Shown: positions 52,160 through 63,197, numbered from the stretch's first letter. The stretch: 64,000 bases of DNA from CCMP332 sp040218795 (GCA_040218795.1 JAVJQT010000007.1:124001-188000), one strand, 5' to 3'. Translations and numbers: made by a program. The notes: a model not told the origin generated them from the sequence alone.

Positions 52160-54421
52160 ATGGCTATTAAGATTAGAAGAAAGGATGCTTTATCCTATCA
52201 TGAGCAGGGAAAGCCGGGAAAAATAGAGGTTATTCCTACCAAACCATTGAGCTCACAACAAGACCTGGCTTTGGCTTATTCACCAGGCGTTGCAGAACCT
52301 TGTAAGGATATTGCCGAAAATCCGACAGACGTATATCGCTATACGGCCAAGGGCAATCTTGTGGGTGTAATTTCAAATGGTACAGCCGTATTAGGACTGG
52401 GAAATATTGGGCCTGAAGCAAGCAAACCCGTAATGGAGGGTAAAGGCGTGCTATTTAAAAAATTTGCGGGAATCGATGTTTTTGATTTAGAAATTGACGA
52501 GACCGATCCAAAGGAATTCATCAAAATTGTCAAATCGCTGGAGCCGACTTTTGGAGGAATCAATCTTGAGGACATTAAATCGCCGGAAGCATTTGAAATT
52601 GAAAGAGAGCTCAGGGATAAAATGAATATTCCCGTCATGCACGATGACCAACACGGTACGGCGATAATTTCCTGTGCTGCGCTGATAAATGCGCTGGAAT
52701 TAAACGGCAAAAAAATAAAGGACATTAAAATCATATTTAATGGTGCCGGAGCGGCGGCCTTGTCCTGTGCCAGTCTGATGATTGAACTTGGAGCAAAGAA
52801 AAAAAATCTTTTCATGTTTGACAGCAAAGGCCTGATCAACAAAAATCGAAAAGACATTGATGATCTTAAAAGGGCTTTTGCAAGCACGGATAAAGAGATT
52901 GGGCTTGAAGATGCATTTATAGATGCTGATGTTTTTGTAGGCTTGTCAGTTGGCAATCTGGTAAGTCCTAAAATGCTCAAGAATATGAATAAGGATCCCA
53001 TTGTATTTGCATTGGCAAATCCGGTTCCTGAAATAGACTATGATCTGGCCATGAAAACCAGGAAAGATATTTATATGGCAACGGGAAGATCAGACCATCC
53101 AAATCAGGTCAATAATGTACTTGGGTTTCCATTTATATTCCGCGGAGCACTTGATGTAAGAGCAAAAAGCATTAACAGCGAAATGAAATTGGCTGCGGTC
53201 TATGCCATAGCCAACCTGGCAAAAGAACCGGTTCCTGAGATCGTTAATAAGGCATATGGAAATAATACCCTCAGCTTTGGCAAAGATTATCTAATTCCAA
53301 AACCACTCGATCCGCGATTGATTACAAGGATTTCTCCGGCCGTAGCGAAAGCTGCAATGGATTCCAATGTAGCTCAATTGCTTATTTCTGATTGGAAAGA
53401 ATATGAAAATGATCTATTGCAAAGGATTGGCATAGATCAGCGCTTAATTTCCAGAATTATAAACAGGGCGACCAAGGATCCCAAAAAAGTTGCATTTGTG
53501 GAAAGCGATAATCTTACCATTTTAAAAGCAGCTCAGGCATCTCTTGATGAAGGCATTGCTTTTCCGATTCTTCTGGGTAATGAAAAAAAGATCAAAGCCC
53601 TGATAGAAGAAAATAATCTGGATCTGGATGCATGCGAAATTATTGATCCTTTCCTCACACCGGACTTATGTGAGAAATTTGGAAATCTTCTTTACGAAAA
53701 ACGACAAAGAAGAGGCGTAACTAAATATATGGCCACCAAATTGATGAGGGATAGAAATTATTTTGCCGCCGCCATGGTAGAAACCGGAATGGCAGATGTA
53801 ATGATTTCCGGGTTGACAAGAGATTATCCTAAAACCATACGACCGGCACTGGAAGTTATCGGCGCTGATCCGGAATGGCAAAGGGTTGCCGGAATGTACA
53901 TTTTGATCAATGAAAAAGGGGTATTTTTTCTTGCAGATACCACCATCCACCGGGAACCCGATGTAGATGATTTGGTAGAGATAATCGGAATGACAGCCAA
54001 GGCAGTCAAGAATTTCAATTTGGAACCAAAAATTGGCCTTCTTTCATATTCTAATTTTGGCTCTGCCAAGGGCAAAGTGCCTGAAAGAATGATGAAGGCA
54101 GTTAAAAAAGCCAAAGAAAAATTCCCTGACTTATTAATTGAAGGTGAATTTCAAGCCAATGTAGCAATTAGTCCCGATCTCCAGAAAGAGCATTTTTCAT
54201 TTAGCACCCTGGCAAAAGAAGGTGCAAATACATTGATCTTTCCTGACCTTGCTTCAGGGAATATTGCATACAAACTATTACAGGAACTGGGTGGAATGGA
54301 TTCGATTGGACCGATTCTCATGGGAATGAATAAACCCGTTCACATTTTACAGCAAGGAAGTACAATAAGAGAAATATTAAATATGGTTGCCGTGGGTGTG
54401 GTTGATGCCCAAAGCAAATAG
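52160..54421 (+). CDS. maeB: NADP-dependent malic enzyme (fused phosphotransacetylase-like domain)
   Basis: Oxidative decarboxylation of malate to pyruvate. It has 753 residues: malic enzyme domains to about 430 (LALAYSPGVAEPC, MHDDQHGTAI, NAD-binding IIFNGAGAAALSCA, FALANPVPEI) and a C-terminal phosphate acetyl/butyryltransferase-like domain (about 440-753) that in MaeB-type enzymes is thought to be regulatory rather than catalytic. It follows DUF4837 and overlaps nothing; ruvA starts 7 bp later. With pyruvate carboxylase it could form a pyruvate/malate cycle. Confidence 0.96.
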   Translation: MAIKIRRKDALSYHEQGKPGKIEVIPTKPLSSQQDLALAYSPGVAEPCKDIAENPTDVYRYTAKGNLVGVISNGTAVLGLGNIGPEASKPVMEGKGVLFKKFAGIDVFDLEIDETDPKEFIKIVKSLEPTFGGINLEDIKSPEAFEIERELRDKMNIPVMHDDQHGTAIISCAALINALELNGKKIKDIKIIFNGAGAAALSCASLMIELGAKKKNLFMFDSKGLINKNRKDIDDLKRAFASTDKEIGLEDAFIDADVFVGLSVGNLVSPKMLKNMNKDPIVFALANPVPEIDYDLAMKTRKDIYMATGRSDHPNQVNNVLGFPFIFRGALDVRAKSINSEMKLAAVYAIANLAKEPVPEIVNKAYGNNTLSFGKDYLIPKPLDPRLITRISPAVAKAAMDSNVAQLLISDWKEYENDLLQRIGIDQRLISRIINRATKDPKKVAFVESDNLTILKAAQASLDEGIAFPILLGNEKKIKALIEENNLDLDACEIIDPFLTPDLCEKFGNLLYEKRQRRGVTKYMATKLMRDRNYFAAAMVETGMADVMISGLTRDYPKTIRPALEVIGADPEWQRVAGMYILINEKGVFFLADTTIHREPDVDDLVEIIGMTAKAVKNFNLEPKIGLLSYSNFGSAKGKVPERMMKAVKKAKEKFPDLLIEGEFQANVAISPDLQKEHFSFSTLAKEGANTLIFPDLASGNIAYKLLQELGGMDSIGPILMGMNKPVHILQQGSTIREILNMVAVGVVDAQSK

Positions 54422-54428
54422 AAAACAA

Positions 54429-55019
54429 ATGATAGCATTCATCAGAGGTCAGATTGTCTTTAAGGACCCCTCACACCTTATAATTGATGTCAATGGAATT
54501 GGGCATGAAGTTCGAATTTCACTTAATACTTATTCTGAAATTGGCGAAAAGGAAGAGGTATTTTTGCATACCCATTTTCATGTCAAAGAGGACTCACACA
54601 CACTTTACGGTTTTAATGACAAAAAAGAAAAAATGGTCTTTCAGCAATTAATTTCTATAAGTGGGGTAGGACCAAATACGGCACTGATGCTTTTGTCAAG
54701 TTTGAAATCTTCAGACCTAATGACAGCCATTGTTAATTCACAAGTCAGCGTCATCCAGGCGGTCAAAGGAATAGGCGCTAAAACTGCGCAGAGAATTATA
54801 CTGGAATTAAAAGATAAATTACCTGATGAACTGCTTGAAAATTCCTCATTAAATTCTTCCGGAACTGACAATACTATGCGCTCAGAAGCGTTATCCGCTT
54901 TATTAACTCTCGGCTATACTAAAGCCGCAGCAGAAAAAGCAATTGATAATGTGATGAGAGACAAGGGTACAAACATCCGGTTAGAAGAATTAATTAAGTC
55001 AGTTTTAAAATCTGCCTAA
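54429..55019 (+). CDS. ruvA: Holliday junction branch migration protein RuvA
   Basis: The ATG at 54429 gives the standard 196-residue protein starting MIAFIRGQIV; a longer frame from 54387 overlaps maeB and adds unrelated residues. Domain I (OB fold, to about 62), the helix-hairpin-helix motifs ISGVGPNTALMLLS and KGIGAKTAQRIILELKDKL, and the C-terminal ALLTLGYTKAAAEKAI domain that contacts RuvB are all present. It tetramerises on four-way junctions. RuvB is not in the window. Confidence 0.97.
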   Translation: MIAFIRGQIVFKDPSHLIIDVNGIGHEVRISLNTYSEIGEKEEVFLHTHFHVKEDSHTLYGFNDKKEKMVFQQLISISGVGPNTALMLLSSLKSSDLMTAIVNSQVSVIQAVKGIGAKTAQRIILELKDKLPDELLENSSLNSSGTDNTMRSEALSALLTLGYTKAAAEKAIDNVMRDKGTNIRLEELIKSVLKSA

Positions 55020-55033
55020 ACCTCAGTCTACGT

Positions 55034-58000
55034 TTGAGTTTTAAAATACGCTTCATATGTGGAATATTTATTCTTCTCTTATGCGCAATAGGAGAAGGCT
55101 TTGCAGGAATCGCAATTGGCGAGTTTCTGGAACTATCTTCATTGGTGGGCGCAATGGTTCCGCCTGACTCATTAGATACGGACTCAATAAAACCCTATGA
55201 GCCTAGCCGGCGACCAAATTTTGGCACACAAGATTATTATGGAAATTCAATGACCGACCGCCTTTCGCGGTCTTCCTTGTATTTAGGACTTCCCTCTAAT
55301 ATCGATACGGATGTGCAAATCGATGATAGCCTTAAAAATTTTACCATAACCGAAAAAGTTGGTGACGATCTCTACAGGCCGCCAACAACCATGTCCTATG
55401 ACCGGTTTTATGAAATGCGTAAAGCGGAGATGGATCGCCAGTATTTCATGGAAAAAACAGGAAGCAAGGGCGATGATAATCCTCTTGGAAATGACAGAAG
55501 TCTGATACCCAAAATATATCTTTCCCCTGCTTTTGACAGAATCTTTGGAGGTAATTATGTGGATATACGGCCAAATGGTTTTGTAACGCTCGATTTTGGA
55601 GCCAGATGGCAAAGGGTAGATAATCCGGCCATTCCAATTCGGCAACAGCGAAATGGAGGATTCAATTTCGATCAGCAAATCAGTATGAATCTGGTAGGAA
55701 ACGTAGGAGAAAAACTAAAAATTACCGCCAATTGGGATACCAAGGCATCATTTGAATTTGAGAATCAGGTAAAAGTAGATTATCAGGGTTTTGAAGAAGA
55801 TATCATTCAGGATATCGAAGCGGGAAACATCTCCTTCAATCCGCCGAGTGCCTTGATTCAGGGTTCGCAAAACCTGATGGGGGTTAAAACAAAACTAAAG
55901 TTTGGCAAGCTCAATGTTGAAGCAGTTGTTTCGAATCAGAGGGGTAGAACCGAATCCATTACCATTAGTTCGGGTGGTGTTCAAAATACAGAATTCGATA
56001 TTCCCGTTTCGGATTACGATGAAGACCGCCATTTCTTTTTATCCCATTATTTTCGTGATAATTATGAAACCTGGCTTGAAAATTATCCAATTATCAATTC
56101 CGGGGTAATAATTAATAGGGTTGAAGTTTATGTAACCAATAGAAATCAGGAAACCCAGTCACAAAGAAACATGATCGCTTTTACCGATTTGGGTGAAGCT
56201 CGTCCCGGAATCACCAGAATTCAGGATAATGCACAATTTGGCTTTACCGTAAGTCCCAATGCACCGGTTGATAATGAGAATAATAATTTATATCAAACCA
56301 TGCGCTCCGATCAGGCCATTAGAAATGATGGAACGGTAGCGAATCTTGAGGTATACGGTTTATTGCCTGGGCAGGATTTTGAAACTATTGATAGAGTAAG
56401 AAAACTTACAGAATCGGAATACAGTATTCATCCTAAACTTGGATATATAACCATTCACCAATCCTTCCAGCAGGATGTGGTTGTAGCGGTAGCCTTTGAA
56501 TATTCGGTCAACGGAAGAAATTACAAGGTTGGAGAATTGCAGGAAGATTACAGTAACCTTGGCGACCGCCAAAATATATATCTGAAATTGCTAAGGCCGA
56601 GTTCGAGCCCCCTTTTGGATAATCCCACATGGGATCTGATGATGAAAAACGTCTATTCTTTAGGGGCTAATCAGATTTCCCAACAAAACTTTGAAATGCG
56701 TGTGATTTACAGGGATGATGCCTCAGGTGTTGATAATCCATCTCTGCATGAAGGTGGCCCGGGAATTAAAGATGTACCATTGGTACAATTGCTTGAAGTG
56801 GATAAACTAAATCCCAATAATGACCCGGGAGCAGATGGTAATTTTGATTTTGTCGATAATTCAACCAATCTGATTTATGAACCTGTAACTATCGATGTAA
56901 GAAGAGGGAAAATCTTCTTTACAAAACTCGAACCTTTTGGATCCTATTTAAGAGAAGAAGTATTTGATCAGGAACAAGGCTTATTGGCCAATAAATACGC
57001 ATTTGATACATTATATACAGGCGCCAGAGCTATTGCTCGTTTGCAGGCTGATAAAAATAAATTCAGGATTAAAGGATCTTATCAGGGCTCGGCAGGATCA
57101 GAAATCAATCTACCGGGATTCAATATTGCCAGAGGCTCTGTGAAGGTCTTTGCAGGTAGTTCTGAGCTTACTGAAGGCCAGCAGTTTACCGTTAATTACA
57201 ACCTTGGGAGCGTGTTGATCACGGATGAAGGGGTACTGAACTCGGGAAGTGAAATTAGAATACAATACGAGAAAGCCGACCTTTTCAATTTTCAACAAAG
57301 ATCATTGTTTGGGGCCAGGCTTGATTATAAACTAAATCGGGATGTAAACCTGGGAGGTACATTCATGATGTTAAATGAAAGGCCGATTATTACAAGGGTC
57401 AACATTGGCGATGAACCCACAAAAAATGTGATGGTGGGGATGGACATGAGTATGTCAAAAGATTCCAGATTATTAACAAAAATGGTAGATGCAATTCCAT
57501 TGATATCCACAAAAGAGAAATCTTCTGTTACTGTAAATGCCGAAGCAGCTTACCTGATTCCCGGTTCCCACAGACGATTGGGTTCAGGAGGAAATTCTTA
57601 TATCGATGATTTTGAAGGGGCTGAAATACCTTACGATTTTACCCGGGTGCCTAATTCATGGAAACTGGCATCCACACCACTTCTTTTTCCTGAAAGCTCT
57701 TTGAATGGTCTGGAATTCGGATACAATCGCGCAAGACTGGCATGGTATACCATTGATAATGTTTTTTACCGTCAACAGGGTAGGGGAAAACCAGATCACA
57801 TTACACAGGAACAATTGGCAAACCATTATGTAAGAGCTGTAGGCTTCAACGAGGTGTTTCCAAACCGACAGGGACAGGCAGTTAATTTTAATGAATTTAC
57901 TTTTGATCTAGCCTTTTTTCCTACAGAAAGAGGGCCTTATAATTACAACCCCAATCTTTCTGAAATTGACCTGAATACCGGAAAATTCAGACCCGAAGTA

Positions 58001-61000
58001 GCCAAAAGCAAGTGGGCGGGAATCACGAGGCCAATTACTTTCAATAATAATTTTGATGCGGCAAATATTGAATACATCGAATTTTGGTTGATGGACCCCT
58101 TCCTCGATGGGGATAATGGAAGAGTGGCCACGGGTCCGAATGGAACAGAAGGAAACAATAATACAACGGGAGGTACACTCTTTTTTAACCTTGGAGATAT
58201 CTCGGAAGACGTTTTAAAAGACGGTAAATATTCCTTTGAAAACGGTTTACCTCCTGTCGGTGCCACGGAAACTACAGAATGGGCTCAGGTGCCGACGATT
58301 TCAAATGTTACCAGAGCATTCGATAATGATCCTGACGCCAGAAATCAGCAGGATATCGGTTTGGATGGTTTAAATAATGAAGGGGAAAGGAATTTTGGCC
58401 CTTATCAACCCTATATCAATGCAGTATCGCAAATCGCAAACCCCGAAGCAGCTCAAAGACTTTTGGATGATCCCTCAAATGATGATTTTGTCTATTATTT
58501 ACAAGGGGATTACCCGGTTTCTGAGCCTTCAGTAATTGAGAGATATAAAAAATTCAATGGAAATCAGGGCAATTCCCCTGCTCAAAACAACAGCAACCTT
58601 TTTACCCCATCAAATAGTCCGCTTCCCGATGATGAAGATTTAAATCAAAATTTTAATGTAGATCCTCTCAATAGATATTTTCAATACAAGATTGACCTCA
58701 AACCTGCTCAAATGCAAGTAGGAAATGGATACATTACCGACAGAGTGGTGGCCAATGTTAATGGTGAAGATGTTAGCTGGTATCAATTCAGAATTCCAAT
58801 TCGGGAGTTGGAAAATAGTCTGGCTTCTCAGGAGGGCGGCTCAGGACTGACATTTAATTCAATAAAATGGATGCGGATGTTTTTAACAGGCTGGGAGGAA
58901 CCTGTTGTTTTGAGGTTTGTAAATCTTCAATTGGTATCGAGTCAGTGGAGACGCTATGAAGATGAATTTGCAGCAAGAAACACTGGTTTAGAACCTGTAA
59001 ATGATCAAAGAAGCAACCTTTTTATCTCTACCGTAAATATTGAAGAAAACGGCCAGGGCGATGCGAACAATTCACCATATGTGCTTCCACCGGGCGTAAT
59101 TCGTGATTTTGATAATACCTCACAAGTTTCAAGACAACTCAATGAACAATCGCTGCAAATCTGTGTAGATGATCTGCGAAACGACCGAGCCAGAGCCGTC
59201 TTCAAAAATGTTACCTTCGATTTCCTAAACTATAAGCGATTGAGAATGTATGTGCATGCGCACAGTCCTGATCAAAGTGCGGAAGATGGTGAGATGGCAG
59301 CATTTATCCGTATCGGCACGGATTTCGAAGACAATTACTATGAAGTTTCAATTCCTTTAGACATCACCGATCCGGGAGCCGGTGGGTCGGAAGAAATCTG
59401 GCCTGAAAGCAATGAATTTGACATACTTTTCGATGATCTTACTAAGGCAAAAGCCCTGAGAAGAGAGAGAAACGGCTTGAGCCCAAATCCTGATAGCGAT
59501 GTAAATTATTACGAATATCAAAATGGAAAATACACCATTTCGGTGAAAGGAAATCCGGATTTAAGCAATGTTCTGACAGTTATGTTAGGGGTAAGAAATT
59601 TATACTTCGATAGCGAGCAGCTCAATGAACAAAAATCGATTTGTCTGTGGTTTAATGAACTTCGAGTTGCCGAATTTGACAAAAACGCAGGTTGGGCAGC
59701 AACAGCGCGGGTCAATTCCAAACTGGCCGATTTTGCTACCGTGACCACTTCCGGTAAATATGTCACCGAAGGATTTGGAGCAATAGGTGATAAAATTTCG
59801 GATCGTTCGCGATCAACACAAGAACAATACGACATTCAATCCAATATTAATGTCGATAAATTCATCCCGGAGACTGTAGGATTGAAGGTGCCGTTTTTTG
59901 TTCGCTATGAAAGGTCAAGAGTAACACCAAAATTTGACCCACTTGATCCCGATGTGCGTCTTGAAAACAAACTCGATGCGATAGAAGCGGAATCCGGAGC
60001 AGAGGTGGCCAAGGAATATGAGGATAAAGTGACGACCAATAACACGATCAGAAGTTTTAGAGTATCCAACCTCCAAAAGATAAAAACCAATCCAAATGCC
60101 AAATCGAGGATTTACGATATTGAGAATTTAAATCTTTCGGCCGGTTACACCGAAAATTTACGGAACAGCCCTACCATTGCTGTTTTTAAACGCACCAATC
60201 ACACTTTTGGCATTGGCTATAACTATTCGGCCAAAAATATCAGCATTGAACCCTTCAAAAAGCTAAAATTCCTGGATAAGGCCTATTTAAAATTAATTAA
60301 GGATTTCAATTTATCGCCCTTTCCCAATTCATATACAGTTAGAGGTGATTTAAACAGAGATTTCACCAAAACACAAAACCTTAATAATGAATTGAATACT
60401 ATTGGCATGGAGACTTTTTATCAAAAACTTTTCACATTTAACAGGACTTATGCCGTTCGTTGGAATATTACCAAGAGTTTAAGCCTAAATTATAATGTTA
60501 ATGTCAGAGCCATCATAGATGAACCCGAAGGTGAACCAAATAAAGGTGAATACAGAGATGAGCTATTTCAAAAAATCGGCGAATTGGGAAGGATGACCAA
60601 TTACACACAAACGGTTGTAGCAAATTATAAGGTGCCACTTAGCAAAATCCCATTAATTGACTGGATGAATGCGGATGTCAGTTATACCGCCGGCTACGAC
60701 TGGAACGCGGCATCAAGACAGGTTGTCCGACTTGGAAATAGCATTTCCAATAGACAAACGTCTGCAGTTAATGGGAGAATTGACATGTTGAAACTCTACA
60801 ATAAATCAAAATTTTTAAAGGAGGTAAATCAACCCAGACGGAGGACCGTGAGAAGGACACCGGCTCGAAATAATAACAATGCCAAACAGGACAGTACGCA
60901 AAAAGAGAAAAAAGACTTAAAAGGATTAAAAGCGGGCTTGCGTATATTGATGTCGCTCAAAAGTATTAATGGAACTTATACATTAACCAGAAATACCTTT

Positions 61001-62377
61001 TTACCGGGATATATGCCTGAGGTAGATATTGTAGGAGTTGATCGGAGATACTACGATCCTGGGCTGAATTACGCAACCACCAGCGCCCCCGGTTGGAAAT
61101 TTATAATGGGTGATCAAAACCCGGATATCAGAATCAGAGCAGCTCAAAATGGTTGGCTTACGCGAGATCAAAACTTTTTCTCACAATTTTCCCAGGGGAG
61201 AACAGAAACCATTCAACTCAGAACCTCTCTCGAACCCATTAGGGATTTTAGAATTCAATTGGATGCAAAAAGGTCAAAATCCGATAATTATTCAGAGCAG
61301 TTCAGATATTCCATAGCTGAATTTGACAGTTTGGGAAATATAGTCAGAGAAGCAGGATTTCCTGAAGAAAGAGGATTCCAGCCTCAAATAAATGGGAATT
61401 ACACCATTTCAACCATATCAATTAAAACGGCATTTAGTCCAAATGCGACTGGAAGGAAAGACGTAACTGAGGTTTTTCAACAATTTGAAAACAACAGGGC
61501 TATCGTTAAAGCACGTCTGGATCAGGAAAATCCAAATGGGGCAGGATACGATTTAAACAATCAGGAAGTTCTCATTTCTTCGTTTTTCATGGCCTACACG
61601 GGAAGAGATGCCGGAAGTTCGAGCATTGAGCAATTTCCTGCAATACCTTTGCCGAATTGGAGGGTCGATTATGCCGGTTTGGGTAAAGTAAAATGGCTGA
61701 AAAAGAAATTCAGTTCAATAAATTTAAATCATGCCTATTCATCCACTTATGCGGTAAGTAATTACAATTCTTCAGGTGAATACATCGAATCAAGCATAGA
61801 TTTATTTACCTATGAATTACAACCGCCTTATCCGACGATTAAGACTGAAAAAGACTCCATAGGCTTCACCTACGTGCCTGTATTTATAATACCCACCGTT
61901 ACTATCAATGAGTCCTTTTCGCCCCTCTTTGGTGTGAACGTTAGAACAAAAAGTAAGATCAATGCCAGCTTTGAGTACCGCGTTAGTCGTAATGTTTCTT
62001 TGAATGTTAACAACAGGTCAGTCACTGAAATTAATAATAATGACTATGTGGTAAGCCTTGGGTATACCAGAGCGGGAATGAAGCTTCCGTTTAGAGTGCA
62101 GGGAAGAACTGTGACCCTAAAAAATGATTTGACCATGCGAACACAGGTAACCTTCCGAGATTCAGAAACCACGCAAAGATTAATTGATCAAAATGGTTTA
62201 ATAACAGCAGGAAACTTTGTGTTTCAATTGAGGCCAACAATTGAATACATGCTCAACCAGCGACTTTCTTTGCAGGCTTATTTTGAAAGAAATGTCAATA
62301 ATCCAAAGATTTCCACCTCCTTTAAATCCACAAGCACAGCATTTGGAATTCAATTGCGATTTAGCTTATCAGGATAA
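55034..62377 (+). CDS. sprA: T9SS outer-membrane translocon protein SprA (Sov)
   Basis: A 2447-residue exported beta-barrel protein that forms the outer-membrane conduit of the type IX secretion system and is needed for gliding in Flavobacterium. The TTG at 55034, 14 bp after ruvA, gives the signal peptide MSFKIRFICGIFILLLCAIGEGFAG. Family features: ADNWDTKASFEFENQVK-type strands near residue 235, VNYNLGSVLITDEGVLNSGSEI, the SYIDDFEGAEIPYD motif near 860, repeated Tyr/Asn-rich strands, and a C-terminal aromatic-poor end FGIQLRFSLSG. Length fits SprA. The order ruvA-sprA-gcvH recurs in Bacteroidota. Confidence 0.96.
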   Translation: MSFKIRFICGIFILLLCAIGEGFAGIAIGEFLELSSLVGAMVPPDSLDTDSIKPYEPSRRPNFGTQDYYGNSMTDRLSRSSLYLGLPSNIDTDVQIDDSLKNFTITEKVGDDLYRPPTTMSYDRFYEMRKAEMDRQYFMEKTGSKGDDNPLGNDRSLIPKIYLSPAFDRIFGGNYVDIRPNGFVTLDFGARWQRVDNPAIPIRQQRNGGFNFDQQISMNLVGNVGEKLKITANWDTKASFEFENQVKVDYQGFEEDIIQDIEAGNISFNPPSALIQGSQNLMGVKTKLKFGKLNVEAVVSNQRGRTESITISSGGVQNTEFDIPVSDYDEDRHFFLSHYFRDNYETWLENYPIINSGVIINRVEVYVTNRNQETQSQRNMIAFTDLGEARPGITRIQDNAQFGFTVSPNAPVDNENNNLYQTMRSDQAIRNDGTVANLEVYGLLPGQDFETIDRVRKLTESEYSIHPKLGYITIHQSFQQDVVVAVAFEYSVNGRNYKVGELQEDYSNLGDRQNIYLKLLRPSSSPLLDNPTWDLMMKNVYSLGANQISQQNFEMRVIYRDDASGVDNPSLHEGGPGIKDVPLVQLLEVDKLNPNNDPGADGNFDFVDNSTNLIYEPVTIDVRRGKIFFTKLEPFGSYLREEVFDQEQGLLANKYAFDTLYTGARAIARLQADKNKFRIKGSYQGSAGSEINLPGFNIARGSVKVFAGSSELTEGQQFTVNYNLGSVLITDEGVLNSGSEIRIQYEKADLFNFQQRSLFGARLDYKLNRDVNLGGTFMMLNERPIITRVNIGDEPTKNVMVGMDMSMSKDSRLLTKMVDAIPLISTKEKSSVTVNAEAAYLIPGSHRRLGSGGNSYIDDFEGAEIPYDFTRVPNSWKLASTPLLFPESSLNGLEFGYNRARLAWYTIDNVFYRQQGRGKPDHITQEQLANHYVRAVGFNEVFPNRQGQAVNFNEFTFDLAFFPTERGPYNYNPNLSEIDLNTGKFRPEVAKSKWAGITRPITFNNNFDAANIEYIEFWLMDPFLDGDNGRVATGPNGTEGNNNTTGGTLFFNLGDISEDVLKDGKYSFENGLPPVGATETTEWAQVPTISNVTRAFDNDPDARNQQDIGLDGLNNEGERNFGPYQPYINAVSQIANPEAAQRLLDDPSNDDFVYYLQGDYPVSEPSVIERYKKFNGNQGNSPAQNNSNLFTPSNSPLPDDEDLNQNFNVDPLNRYFQYKIDLKPAQMQVGNGYITDRVVANVNGEDVSWYQFRIPIRELENSLASQEGGSGLTFNSIKWMRMFLTGWEEPVVLRFVNLQLVSSQWRRYEDEFAARNTGLEPVNDQRSNLFISTVNIEENGQGDANNSPYVLPPGVIRDFDNTSQVSRQLNEQSLQICVDDLRNDRARAVFKNVTFDFLNYKRLRMYVHAHSPDQSAEDGEMAAFIRIGTDFEDNYYEVSIPLDITDPGAGGSEEIWPESNEFDILFDDLTKAKALRRERNGLSPNPDSDVNYYEYQNGKYTISVKGNPDLSNVLTVMLGVRNLYFDSEQLNEQKSICLWFNELRVAEFDKNAGWAATARVNSKLADFATVTTSGKYVTEGFGAIGDKISDRSRSTQEQYDIQSNINVDKFIPETVGLKVPFFVRYERSRVTPKFDPLDPDVRLENKLDAIEAESGAEVAKEYEDKVTTNNTIRSFRVSNLQKIKTNPNAKSRIYDIENLNLSAGYTENLRNSPTIAVFKRTNHTFGIGYNYSAKNISIEPFKKLKFLDKAYLKLIKDFNLSPFPNSYTVRGDLNRDFTKTQNLNNELNTIGMETFYQKLFTFNRTYAVRWNITKSLSLNYNVNVRAIIDEPEGEPNKGEYRDELFQKIGELGRMTNYTQTVVANYKVPLSKIPLIDWMNADVSYTAGYDWNAASRQVVRLGNSISNRQTSAVNGRIDMLKLYNKSKFLKEVNQPRRRTVRRTPARNNNNAKQDSTQKEKKDLKGLKAGLRILMSLKSINGTYTLTRNTFLPGYMPEVDIVGVDRRYYDPGLNYATTSAPGWKFIMGDQNPDIRIRAAQNGWLTRDQNFFSQFSQGRTETIQLRTSLEPIRDFRIQLDAKRSKSDNYSEQFRYSIAEFDSLGNIVREAGFPEERGFQPQINGNYTISTISIKTAFSPNATGRKDVTEVFQQFENNRAIVKARLDQENPNGAGYDLNNQEVLISSFFMAYTGRDAGSSSIEQFPAIPLPNWRVDYAGLGKVKWLKKKFSSINLNHAYSSTYAVSNYNSSGEYIESSIDLFTYELQPPYPTIKTEKDSIGFTYVPVFIIPTVTINESFSPLFGVNVRTKSKINASFEYRVSRNVSLNVNNRSVTEINNNDYVVSLGYTRAGMKLPFRVQGRTVTLKNDLTMRTQVTFRDSETTQRLIDQNGLITAGNFVFQLRPTIEYMLNQRLSLQAYFERNVNNPKISTSFKSTSTAFGIQLRFSLSG

Positions 62378-62413
62378 AAATTAGCACTTGGTTTTAATTG
62401 CATGAAATTCTAT

Positions 62414-62421
62414 TAATTTTG
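62414..62421 (+). promoter_or_regulatory. Possible -7 promoter element before gcvH
   Basis: TAATTTTG matches the Bacteroidota -7 consensus TAnnTTTG, 17 bp before the gcvH start, in the 60-bp gap after sprA. A CTTG about 23 nt upstream is a weak -33 candidate. Confidence 0.3.
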
Positions 62422-62437
62422 ACCAAAAAACAGAGCA

Positions 62438-62815
62438 ATGAATATCCCAAAAGACCTAAAATATACAGATGATCACGAATGGGTTCGTGTAGAAGGCAAT
62501 GTCGCAACAATTGGTGTTACAGACTACGCTCAGCAGGAACTTGGCGATGTCGTTTATGTTGATATAACCGAATTAGATGAAGATCTAAACCAAAAAGATG
62601 TTTTTGGATCGGTTGAAGCGGTTAAAACTGTCGCTGATTTGTTTATGCCCGTAAGCGGCAAGGTAATTGAATTGAATGAAGACCTAGAGTCTTCACCTGA
62701 AAGTGTAAATGATGACCCCTATGGAGCGGGCTGGATGATTAAAATTGAGATGTCGAATCCTTCCGAACTTGATTCACTTTTAGATGCTGCTTCTTACGAA
62801 GGATCAATAGAATAA
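62438..62815 (+). CDS. gcvH: Glycine cleavage system H protein
   Basis: A 125-residue lipoyl carrier that shuttles the aminomethyl group between the P, T and L proteins of glycine cleavage. The sequence reads YTDDHEWVRVEGNVATIGVTDYAQQELGDVVYVD, then FGSVEAVKTVADL with lipoylated Lys63, and ends with the GAGWMIKIEM segment. Intact and of usual length. No other gcv genes are in the window; the gene sits between sprA and a vanZ-like gene. Confidence 0.97.
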   Translation: MNIPKDLKYTDDHEWVRVEGNVATIGVTDYAQQELGDVVYVDITELDEDLNQKDVFGSVEAVKTVADLFMPVSGKVIELNEDLESSPESVNDDPYGAGWMIKIEMSNPSELDSLLDAASYEGSIE

Positions 62816-62816
62816 A

Positions 62817-63197
62817 TTGACCATCAAATATCACATATTTACAATTGTTTGGGCCATAATTGTTAGCTCAATTATATTAATCCCAGGGGGCAGTTTGCCC
62901 AATTTGGAATTTTTCAATTTGTTGGGATTTGATAAACTCGTTCATTTTTTTGCCTTTGCCATACTTTCATTATTGATGATTGTTGGATTTAACAAACAAT
63001 ACTCCGATGGCTGCTATCATTTTAATATTAATTATTTAACGATATTCAGTTTAATCAGCTATGGTGCTTTATTGGAATTTATACAGCAGTATATCCCTGA
63101 TCGCAATTTTGAAATTTGGGATGCAGTGGCAAATGGACTTGGCGTGATTTTTGGTAGATTTATGTTTTTTATGATATATAAAACAAGGCTTATATAA
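62817..63197 (+). CDS. VanZ-like family membrane protein
   Basis: A 126-residue protein with a TTG start 1 bp after the gcvH stop. Four hydrophobic helices; family motifs GFDKLVHFFAFAILSLLMIV and ALLEFIQQYIPDRNFEIWDAVANGLGVIFG are characteristic of VanZ-like proteins (the FE..Q...P.R..e..D...N..G pattern). Function in this context is unknown; it is tightly coupled to gcvH and precedes the TonB gene. Confidence 0.9.
   Translation: MTIKYHIFTIVWAIIVSSIILIPGGSLPNLEFFNLLGFDKLVHFFAFAILSLLMIVGFNKQYSDGCYHFNINYLTIFSLISYGALLEFIQQYIPDRNFEIWDAVANGLGVIFGRFMFFMIYKTRLI

Noticed and set aside
54387..54428. Earlier start for RuvA
   Set aside because: The 14 additional residues lie in maeB and are not part of the RuvA family N-terminus (MIAFIRG).
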